This document shows positions 1-5,216 of a DNA stretch of 6,703 bases, one piece after another; position 1 is the stretch's first letter; each line of letters starts with the position of its first letter. The stretch is from assembly GCA_900752815.1 (NCBI GenBank), contig CAADWS010000036.1, forward strand, positions 1 through 6,703, in the 5' to 3' direction. The translations under genes were made by a program, and so were the position numbers. The notes beneath the pieces are model-generated. The model worked only from the letters and a program-made list of their open reading frames with translations. It did not search any database and was not told the DNA's origin. This stretch comes from Bacteroidaceae bacterium. GTDB lineage: Bacteria; Bacteroidota; Bacteroidia; Bacteroidales; Bacteroidaceae.

Positions 1-27
1 CATATTACCGGAAATTCAGGAGAAAAA

Positions 28-101
28 CAGTCAGTACTTTCGTAAAAACTAAAGTACTGACAGAAATTTCTATCAGTACTTTAGAAATTCCTGTCAGTAG
101 G
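28..101. repeat. AGTACT-centred repeat array, ~21-bp period
   Basis: The palindromic core AGTACT occurs at 33-38, 53-58 and 75-80, and a degenerate copy (AGTAGG) at 96-101, giving spacings of 20, 22 and 21 bp, about two helical turns each. The 10-mer TCAGTACTTT is repeated directly at 31-40 and 73-82 and in inverse orientation at 51-60. GTCAGTACTTT (30-40) and AAAGTACTGAC (51-61) form a perfect 11-bp inverted repeat with a 10-base loop. A second motif, AGAAATTTCT (62-71, itself palindromic) and AGAAATTCCT (83-92), repeats with the same 21-bp period. It is most likely an operator array or a hairpin-forming terminator of a gene to the left; the function is inference. Confidence 0.75.
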
Positions 102-164
102 ATTGTGAAACCGTGATGCGGCAACAGCATACAATGGCTCTCTGCTGGGGATAAATAATTATAC

Positions 165-175
165 CGAACTCACGT
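165..175 (+). repeat. 11-bp inverted repeat, left copy (CGAACTCACGT)
   Basis: It is the exact inverse complement of 6623-6633. Continuing towards the first gene the match is 16 of 18 bases (CAAAATA here against TAAATTA in the complement of the right copy). It sits 25 bases before the ATG of the first gene. An 11-base match alone is expected by chance in a window of this size; the position at both edges is what makes it notable. Confidence 0.45.
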
Positions 176-199
176 CAAAATAAGAAAAACGGGACAACT

Positions 200-1747
200 A
201 TGAAACACAATGGAATGGGAACCCTTCTTTGCAGTCTCTTGCTGCTGGGGTGTGCGCGGCAGCCGGCGATGGAGAGCCTGGTGCCCAAGGAGCCTTCGGG
301 CGCGCCGGATTATATGTGTACCTGGAATCTGCAGGGGTATGTGACGAGTTATGTCGGCAATGAGCAGATGCGGCGGGCGATGAACGAGGTAAATCTGTTT
401 GGCAAAGGGGCATATCAGAACTGGGCGGAACTGTTTCCCGCCATCCGCGCCGACCTTTATTTCGTGATGGACGACTCGTGGGATATTCCGCTGGAAGAAA
501 ATGCGGCCGGCGACAATCCTTATCTGGGTACTGTGGAACTGAACGAGGAGCGTTTTCCTTCCTTTGAGGGTACGCCGGCCGAACGGCTGAAGCAGCTGAC
601 GCAAAGGCTGAAAAAACTGGGCTGGAAGGGTGCCGGCGGATGGATTTGTGCGCAGCGGGCGCCGCGGCTGGCTGCTGTGCCGGAAGAGGACTACTGGACG
701 GAGCGGCTGCGGGCCGCCCATAAAGCCGGTTTTTCCTACTGGAAGGTGGACTGGGGACGTGAGGCGGGAAATGACAGCTGGCGCCGCATGCTGACGGAAC
801 TGGGCCGGAAACACGCGCCGCAGCTCTGGATTGAGCATGCCATGAAGTATGAGTATGTCGAGTTCAGTGACGTTTTCCGTACGTATGACGTGGAAAACGT
901 CATTGCGCAGCCGGTGACCATTCAACGGGTGGCGCAACTGCTGCCCCGCCGGGCGGCGGACGGTGCGAAAGGCATTGTCAACTGCGAGGATGAACCGTAT
1001 ATTGCTGCGGGGCTGGGCTGCGCCATCGGCATCATGCGGCATCCGTTTGCCGGCAGTTTGCCCGACGGACGGCAGGACGAGGCTTTTCCGCCGGTGGGGC
1101 ATAATTACAAGAAATGCCTGGATGAAGTGGTGCGAGCCGTGCGCTGGCACCGTCTGGCGGAACCTTTTGCCGTCGACGGCCGCTATGCCGTTGATTCCGT
1201 GTGGCTGACGGATACCTGGGAACTGCGGGAAAACGAAACCTGGAACAAGGGCCGGCCGGTGGGCACGGTGCTGTGTGAGCGTGCGCCGGCCCGGGTGAGC
1301 CGCGGCATGCCGTTGCCGGAGGTGGCCGACACGTCGGCCCTGCGGCCGTATGTGCTGGCTTCGCGCTATCCCAACGGTGCGGTGGCAGTAGCGGCCATCG
1401 GGCGGGCTACCGGGCGTGAATATGTGGAACGTGAGGCGGCCGTCACGGTGGCGGGCAGCGACTGGCAGGCTCCCGTGTGGCTGTTCGGACGCTTTGGCGC
1501 GGTGATGCTGGTCTATCCTTCAGTGCCGGCGGAGATGGCGGGCATGGAAGTGTGGGCACAGGACCTGGCTGGTGACAGTCCGGTCAACATTACGTCGGAA
1601 GTGAAGATGGAGGGCAACCGGCTGACGGTGCCGGGGACTGTCATTACCCGGGTGGGATTGATGAACGCCACGCCGGGCGACAAGTCTGCACCGGGACTGG
1701 TGTTGAAGATGCGGTTGCCGGCCGGTTCCGGCCGGCATGCTGAATGA
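200..1747 (+). CDS. clan GH-D-like (GH27/GH36-type) glycoside hydrolase lipoprotein
   Basis: A predicted exported glycosidase of 515 residues. The N-terminus has a short charged start, a hydrophobic run and a lipobox LLGC with Cys18, so it should be lipid-anchored. A (beta/alpha)8-type catalytic domain follows. VMDDSW at 89-94 resembles the DDCW motif of GH27, and YWKVDW at 180-185 resembles the YxKxD nucleophile strand of GH27/GH36, pointing to Asp184 as nucleophile. FSDVFRTYD at 222-230 is a candidate for the acid/base strand (Asp230 or Asp224), in the place of the R-x-x-x-D of GH27. The C-terminal part, roughly 380-515, looks beta-rich, like the usual C-terminal sandwich. Members of this clan mostly cleave alpha-galactosides, but the resemblance is remote and I would not assign a substrate. 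The ATG at 200 is chosen because it directly precedes the signal peptide. It converges on the umuD-like gene with a 58-base gap. Confidence 0.7.
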   Translation: MKHNGMGTLLCSLLLLGCARQPAMESLVPKEPSGAPDYMCTWNLQGYVTSYVGNEQMRRAMNEVNLFGKGAYQNWAELFPAIRADLYFVMDDSWDIPLEENAAGDNPYLGTVELNEERFPSFEGTPAERLKQLTQRLKKLGWKGAGGWICAQRAPRLAAVPEEDYWTERLRAAHKAGFSYWKVDWGREAGNDSWRRMLTELGRKHAPQLWIEHAMKYEYVEFSDVFRTYDVENVIAQPVTIQRVAQLLPRRAADGAKGIVNCEDEPYIAAGLGCAIGIMRHPFAGSLPDGRQDEAFPPVGHNYKKCLDEVVRAVRWHRLAEPFAVDGRYAVDSVWLTDTWELRENETWNKGRPVGTVLCERAPARVSRGMPLPEVADTSALRPYVLASRYPNGAVAVAAIGRATGREYVEREAAVTVAGSDWQAPVWLFGRFGAVMLVYPSVPAEMAGMEVWAQDLAGDSPVNITSEVKMEGNRLTVPGTVITRVGLMNATPGDKSAPGLVLKMRLPAGSGRHAE

Positions 1748-1805
1748 AGGGCCGTGCGCCACAGATGGGGAGAAAGCTGCTGCTCTTCCCGCGACAGATG
1801 GAGCA
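1748..1805. other. short convergent intergenic gap; no umuC remnant
   Basis: This 58-base gap separates two converging genes. On the minus strand an ATG overlaps the stop of the UmuD-like gene, but its translation (beginning MLHLSREEQQ) runs into the antisense of the glycosidase gene and lacks the D-x-N-x-F-Y start expected of a Y-family polymerase. I see no clear hairpin-plus-T-run terminator here. Confidence 0.5.
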
Positions 1806-2249
1806 TCAGCGCCGGGAGTGCAGCTGCGGCTTGATGTTGTAGGTCACCACGCCCCAGATGACGAAATCGTTGTCGGGCCCGACGTGGATGGGCGGATACT
1901 TGTCGTTGGCGGGAAGGAGCCACACGCTGCGCTGCGCCTTGTCGATGCGGAGACGCTTGAGGGTGAACTCGCCGTCGATGAGCGCCACCACGATGTCGCC
2001 GCTGCGGGGCGAGAGGGAACGGTCGACGATGAGAAGGTCGCCGTTGTCGATGCCGCAGCCCTGCATGGAATTGCCCGACACGCGGACGTAGAACGTGCTG
2101 GACGGGTGACGGATAAGTTCGCGGTTGAGGTCGATGCGCTCGGCGGGGTCGTCGTGGGCAGGCGATGGGAAACCGGCCTTGACGCCCTGTTCGGCCAGAG
2201 GCAGCGAGAGCTCGCTCTCGGTGTCGGCCGGAATGATGGTGAGTTTCAT
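1806..2249 (-). CDS. umuD: UmuD-like self-cleaving S24 peptidase
   Basis: A 147-residue LexA/UmuD-type (S24) protein of nearly the same length as E. coli UmuD. The SGNSM motif at 58-62 gives the catalytic Ser61, and FTLKRL at 95-100 gives the general-base Lys98; these sit one residue later than Ser60 and Lys97 of E. coli UmuD. KAG at 24-26 supplies an Ala25-Gly26 bond exactly where UmuD is cleaved (Cys24-Gly25), so self-cleavage to a UmuD'-like form on RecA activation should be possible. There is no N-terminal helix-turn-helix, which argues against a LexA or phage repressor. UmuD' normally joins UmuC to form DNA polymerase V, but no umuC follows here. The gene begins inside the stop codon of the upstream methyltransferase (ATGA overlap at 2246-2249), so the two are surely co-transcribed and probably translationally coupled. 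Fold and catalytic pair are near certain; the actual partner is unknown. Confidence 0.93.
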   Translation of the reverse strand: MKLTIIPADTESELSLPLAEQGVKAGFPSPAHDDPAERIDLNRELIRHPSSTFYVRVSGNSMQGCGIDNGDLLIVDRSLSPRSGDIVVALIDGEFTLKRLRIDKAQRSVWLLPANDKYPPIHVGPDNDFVIWGVVTYNIKPQLHSRR

Positions 2250-3220
2250 GGCATTGCTTTTGGAGTTATCCTTGTGGTTCCTTTTGCATTTAGCTGCTGT
2301 GTGTTCCTTTCCCAGAACACCCCGTCGCTGTAGCCCTGTATGTGGCGGTCGTGTTCGGCCAGCAGCAGTCGCTTGGCGGCCAGCAGGGCATATTCTTCGC
2401 TGATTTCTACGCCGCAGAATTGCCGGCCGAGCTTTTTGGCCACGACGGCCGTCGTGCCGCTGCCCAGGAAGGGGTCGAACACGACGCCGCCTTCGGGGCA
2501 GGAGGCCAGAATGAGTTTGGCCACCAGCTTCTCGGGCTTCTGGGTGGGGTGGTCGGTGTTTTCGGGCATCGACCAGTAGGGGATGCTGATGTCGTCCCAG
2601 AAATTGGAGGGATGCGTCAGCCGGAAGTTGCCGTTTTCCGTTTCCTCCCAGTCCTTGGGCTTCCCGTTTTCGCGATAGGGGGCCAGCACGCGGCGCTTCT
2701 GCTTGACCGCTTCCACGTTGAAATAATAGTGGCGGTCGTCCCTGACGGCAAACCAGATGTCCTCCATGGCATTTTTCCAGTTGGTTTTGGCTCCGCGGCC
2801 CTTTTCGCGCTGCCAGGTGATGCGGTTCTTGATGACGGCGTGCTCGCCGAGCACCTGGAAGATAGCGCTGGAAGATTTCCAGTCGCAGCAGACGTAGACG
2901 CTGCCGTCGGGCTTGAGGCAGCGCAATACTTGCGGCAGCCAGCTGCGCACGTAGTCCTGGTATCCGTCATCGCTTGAGGCCTTGAACTTGAGGCCGGCAA
3001 AGTCCTTGGAAAGATTATAGGGCGGATCGATGACGAGCAGGTCGGCAAAGCCCTCCGGCAGCAGTTCCAACACCTCGAAGAGGTCCTGGCGGATGATTTT
3101 CCCGAGCAGGTCGGCGGCCGTGCAGCCGGCGGTGATGCGGCTCAGGTATTGCGGGAGTGTTTGCCGGTCGGCCTCAGTCAGTACAAGGGTGCGGTTTCTT
3201 TCCGCGCGTATTTTTTCCAT
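2246..3220 (-). CDS. site-specific DNA methyltransferase, beta class (DNA adenine N6 or cytosine N4)
   Basis: A 324-residue amino-methyltransferase transferring a methyl group from S-adenosylmethionine to a base in a specific DNA site. Catalytic motif IV, DPPYN, is at 65-69. HPTQKP follows at 224-229 and the SAM-binding motif I, DPFLGSGTT, at 249-257, with GVEIS at 270-274. The order motif IV, then recognition region (about 110-210), then motif I defines the beta class (M.HinfI/CcrM-like arrangement). DPPYN favours N6-adenine over N4-cytosine, which more often has SPPY. The recognition site cannot be read from the sequence. It is the first gene of a minus-strand operon and shares 4 bases with the umuD-like gene. 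No restriction endonuclease lies in the window, so it may be an orphan methyltransferase. The start at 3220 gives a full-length protein; the bases before it have no Shine-Dalgarno but a TAnnTTTG element lies just upstream. Confidence 0.92.
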   Translation of the reverse strand: MEKIRAERNRTLVLTEADRQTLPQYLSRITAGCTAADLLGKIIRQDLFEVLELLPEGFADLLVIDPPYNLSKDFAGLKFKASSDDGYQDYVRSWLPQVLRCLKPDGSVYVCCDWKSSSAIFQVLGEHAVIKNRITWQREKGRGAKTNWKNAMEDIWFAVRDDRHYYFNVEAVKQKRRVLAPYRENGKPKDWEETENGNFRLTHPSNFWDDISIPYWSMPENTDHPTQKPEKLVAKLILASCPEGGVVFDPFLGSGTTAVVAKKLGRQFCGVEISEEYALLAAKRLLLAEHDRHIQGYSDGVFWERNTQQLNAKGTTRITPKAMP

Positions 3221-3232
3221 GACGTTTTACGT

Positions 3233-3251
3233 AATTTGGAATACAAATTTA
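3233..3251 (-). promoter_or_regulatory. putative promoter -7 element and overlapping inverted repeat of the methyltransferase-umuD operon
   Basis: Reading the minus strand, TAAATTTG (3251 to 3244) matches the Bacteroidetes -7 consensus TAnnTTTG and lies about 24 bases before the methyltransferase ATG. I do not see a good -33 TTG at the usual 19-21 base distance. The element is overlapped by a perfect 6-5-6 inverted repeat, AATTTG-GAATA-CAAATT on the plus strand (3233-3249). A dyad over the -7 element would suit a repressor site, for example a LexA-type operator, but the binding protein is not known from the sequence. Confidence 0.4.
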
Positions 3252-3349
3252 CTCAAAATCCCTTAGCGGAAGAGGGGCGGACCGGCAAAAAACGGGACGG
3301 GCACCGGATGGAGCGTTGTGGCGGGTTGCATTAATTTTTACGGTCTTTC

Positions 3350-3380
3350 TTGCGTAACCGTGATTTTTTCTCTAAATTGC
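3350..3380 (+). promoter_or_regulatory. putative Bacteroidetes-type promoter for GH43 gene
   Basis: TTG at 3350-3352, a 20-base spacer, then TAAATTGC at 3373-3380, which matches TAnnTTTG imperfectly (the TTTG part is shifted). If used, transcription would start near 3385 and give a leader of roughly 140 bases that begins within the GC-rich hairpin. The spacing equals that of the candidate promoter of the third glycosidase-like gene (5051-5081). Confidence 0.35.
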
Positions 3381-3411
3381 CGCTGCTTGCCGGGCGGCAG
3401 GGGGCAGCGGC
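3379..3411 (+). other. GC-rich nested hairpin in GH43 leader
   Basis: GCCGCTGC (3379-3386) pairs perfectly with GCAGCGGC (3404-3411). Inside its loop TGCC (3388-3391) can pair with GGCA (3396-3399). There is no T-run after it, so it is unlikely to be an intrinsic terminator for rightward transcription. It could stabilise or regulate the GH43 leader RNA; that role is inference. Confidence 0.5.
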
Positions 3412-3528
3412 ATTCCTGTCGGGCCTGCGGGGAAACCGTGCCGGATGGGTTCCTTTGCGGGAATTGCAGGCAAGCCACCCTGCATGAGAGAGGGTGAACG
3501 GAATCTAAAAAAAATAAACATCTGAACT

Positions 3529-4944
3529 ATGAAAAAAAATGAAATTGTCTGCGGAATGATTGGGCTGGTCCTTTTGGGCCTGACATCCTGTTCCGCCTTA
3601 AAGGAAAAGCATGCATCAGGAGGTAACGGACAAGTCGCAGCATGTGCAGCCCGTCCTTTGAATCCGATTGTACCACAGGGTGTCTTTATTGCCGACCCGG
3701 AAGTGCGCCAGATGCCCGACGGTCGCATTTATGTGTATGGTTCCCGCGACGAACCGATGAACGCCTGGTGTTCCCATTCCTATAATGTGCTTTCCACCTC
3801 CGACCTGGTGCACTGGGATATGGAACAGATGTCCTTTGCCACCCGCGGGGCCGGCAAGCAGGCTTCCTATACCGACGACATTCTGTATGCTCCCGACTGT
3901 ATTCACCATAACGGGAAATATTATCTGTATTACTGTCTGGCTTCAGGCGGTGAAGGGGTGGCCGTCGCTTCCTCGCCTTACGGCCCTTTCAGGGACGGGC
4001 GGGAAATCAAGGGCATCTGGGGCATCGACCCCTCCGTCTTCATTGATGACGACGGACAGGCTTATCTGTTCTGGGGGCAGGCCTATGCCAAAGGGGCCCG
4101 GCTGAGCAAGGACCTGCTTTCGATTGAGGGCGAAGTGCACGACAGCCTGCTGACTTATGAAACCCATGCTTTCAATGAGGCCAGTTCTGTCAGGAAACGC
4201 AACGGCATTTATTATTACATCTATGGCGGCCATCAGCGCCACGGGGAATCCAACTGCGCTACACTGAACTATGCCACCGCCACGTCGCCTCTGGGCCCTT
4301 ATACGTACCGGGGAGTCATTATCGACAATTGGGGCAGTGGAAAGAATCTGGTGAACAATCACGGCTGTATCGTCGAGATAGACGGCAACTGGTATGTGGC
4401 CTATCATCGCCCTACGCATGGCACGTCGTCGATGCGCAAGGCCTGCCTTGAACCCATTACCTTCAATGCCGACGGTACGATACAGGAGGTGGAGATGACG
4501 ACACAGGGCGTGGGCGGCCCCATGTCCCCGCTGTTGCGGATGGACGCGTCGCGGGCCTGCCTGATGTCGGGCCATCTGATGGTGACGGTGCGCCGGCCGG
4601 TGCACGATGTGCCCGTAGAATATCTTTCGGAGATACGCGACGGCGATTGCGCCTACTGGAAATATTATGATTTCGACCAGGCGAAGGTCCGCCGTTTCCA
4701 GTGCAAGACCTGGGGGGACAACAAGGCTTCAGCTATTGAAATCCGTCTGGACAGCCCCGACGGCCGTCTCATCGGGCGTTGCGAACTGGAGCCCATGCAG
4801 GGAGAAACGGCTTATGCCATTCACACGGCTACGGTGGAGCCGGTGGAAGGGAAGCACGCCTTGGTGCTGGTCTTCCGGGCCAAAGGAGATACCGGGAAAC
4901 AGGAAACGCTGATGAACCTGGAGTGGTTCCGTTTCCTGGAATGA
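3529..4944 (+). CDS. GH43 glycoside hydrolase lipoprotein with C-terminal CBM6-like domain
   Basis: A 471-residue exported enzyme of the five-bladed beta-propeller family GH43, whose members remove arabinofuranose, xylose or galactose residues from plant polysaccharides. The lipobox LTSC places the lipidated Cys at 21. The three catalytic carboxylates are visible: base Asp56 in IADPEV, pKa-modulating Asp167 in GIDPSVF, and acid Glu217 in FNEASSV. Other family features are YAPDCIHHNGKYYLYY (120-135), the blade-end pattern SSPYGPF (148-154) and NNHGCIVEIDGNWYVAYHR with a conserved His278. Residues about 365-471 resemble a CBM6 carbohydrate-binding module (IEIRLDSPDGRLIG near 403-416, ending NLEWFRF at 463-469). 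The length fits GH43 plus CBM6. No Shine-Dalgarno precedes the ATG, only an A-rich run. It lies divergent from the methyltransferase operon and upstream of another secreted protein. Family assignment is strong; subfamily and substrate are not determined. Confidence 0.93.
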   Translation: MKKNEIVCGMIGLVLLGLTSCSALKEKHASGGNGQVAACAARPLNPIVPQGVFIADPEVRQMPDGRIYVYGSRDEPMNAWCSHSYNVLSTSDLVHWDMEQMSFATRGAGKQASYTDDILYAPDCIHHNGKYYLYYCLASGGEGVAVASSPYGPFRDGREIKGIWGIDPSVFIDDDGQAYLFWGQAYAKGARLSKDLLSIEGEVHDSLLTYETHAFNEASSVRKRNGIYYYIYGGHQRHGESNCATLNYATATSPLGPYTYRGVIIDNWGSGKNLVNNHGCIVEIDGNWYVAYHRPTHGTSSMRKACLEPITFNADGTIQEVEMTTQGVGGPMSPLLRMDASRACLMSGHLMVTVRRPVHDVPVEYLSEIRDGDCAYWKYYDFDQAKVRRFQCKTWGDNKASAIEIRLDSPDGRLIGRCELEPMQGETAYAIHTATVEPVEGKHALVLVFRAKGDTGKQETLMNLEWFRFLE

Positions 4945-4983
4945 GAGAAGGCAGGAGTGTGCGCACGGCAGGATGATTCGTTG

Positions 4984-5000
4984 AGGCCCGGGCCTGTTTC
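4984..5000 (+). terminator. possible terminator after GH43 gene
   Basis: A perfect 12-base palindrome, AGGCCCGGGCCT (4984-4995), about 40 bases after the GH43 stop codon is followed by GTTTC. It can fold into a short GC stem, but the T-run is weak, so intrinsic termination is only a possibility. Confidence 0.25.
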
Positions 5001-5050
5001 TCCCGATGTGGCGGCTGCATTGCGGTAGACCGTTTTTCCGATGTCCGGGG

Positions 5051-5081
5051 TTGCAGATTTTGTTATTTTTTCAGAATTTTG
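5051..5081 (+). promoter_or_regulatory. putative Bacteroidetes-type promoter for third secreted protein gene
   Basis: TTG at 5051-5053, a 20-base spacer, then GAATTTTG at 5074-5081, which differs from TAnnTTTG only in its first base. It would give a leader of about 130 bases. An alternative is TTTG at 5078-5081 with TATCTTTT at 5099-5106, but its 17-base spacer is shorter than usual. Confidence 0.35.
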
Positions 5082-5216
5082 CGGACAATAACCCTGTTTA
5101 TCTTTTTTATTCATCCCATACCTGATGGCTTGCCGGCGGGGCAGATGCGCAACGCAGAAGACAGGCCATGAGAGGAGAGGGTGTGGAAGAGAAGCACAAC
5201 AAGCGTCAACGTAATC

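Larger units (their letters stand above)
1..199. other. AT-rich upstream intergenic region with repeats
   Basis: No credible gene lies in these 199 bases. They are much more AT-rich than the gene that follows. Bases 28-101 carry the AGTACT-centred repeat array listed separately. Bases 165-175 carry an 11-base sequence that recurs in inverted orientation at 6623-6633. I could not find a convincing TTG / TAnnTTTG promoter pair for the gene starting at 200. The start region just before the ATG is A-rich (around 180-190) and lacks a Shine-Dalgarno sequence, as is usual in Bacteroidetes. The region could be an ordinary promoter/operator area or the end of a neighbouring mobile element. Confidence 0.6.
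3252..3528. other. divergent intergenic region and long GH43 leader
   Basis: This gap separates the divergent methyltransferase and GH43 genes. I find no credible coding sequence. It holds a candidate GH43 promoter (3350-3380), a GC-rich hairpin (3379-3411) and then about 115 bases of leader ending in an A-rich stretch (3508-3517) just before the GH43 ATG. Confidence 0.55.
4945..5216. other. intergenic region between GH43 and the third secreted protein gene
   Basis: There is no credible gene in these 272 bases. It contains perfect palindromes GTGCGCAC (4959-4966) and AGGCCCGGGCCT (4984-4995), a short CGG/CCG hairpin ending in TTTTT near 5030-5038, and a T-rich stretch (5057-5111) with a candidate promoter. 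The GTG at 5181 would extend the next gene by 12 residues but precedes a signal peptide poorly, so I treat 5181-5216 as leader. Confidence 0.5.

Noticed and set aside
28..101. The AGTACT array as a CRISPR or plasmid iteron origin
   Set aside because: Units and spacers are too short and variable for CRISPR, and no replication protein or cas gene is present.
170..1150. 326-residue minus-strand frame opposite the first glycosidase gene
   Set aside because: It is rich in Arg, Pro and His without domain motifs, typical of antisense frames in GC-rich genes; the plus strand has a lipoprotein signal and catalytic motifs.
1513..1923. Minus-strand open frame overlapping the end of the umuD-like gene, in the position expected for umuC
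   Set aside because: Its translation lacks all Y-family polymerase motifs and most of it is antisense to the glycosidase gene.
1737..2333. Plus-strand frames opposite the umuD-like gene
   Set aside because: The minus strand carries the conserved S24 catalytic residues and cleavage site; the plus frame is a shadow.
2342..2977. 211-residue plus-strand frame opposite the methyltransferase
   Set aside because: It mirrors the methyltransferase coding sequence and shows no motif of its own.
185..3298. Direct repeat AAAAACGGGAC at 185-195 and 3288-3298, as possible insertion-site duplication
   Set aside because: Several 11-base repeats are expected by chance in a window this size, and the positions do not bracket a sensible unit.
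5181..5216. GTG at 5181 as start of the third secreted protein
   Set aside because: It would put 12 polar residues before a well-formed signal peptide that begins at the ATG at 5217.
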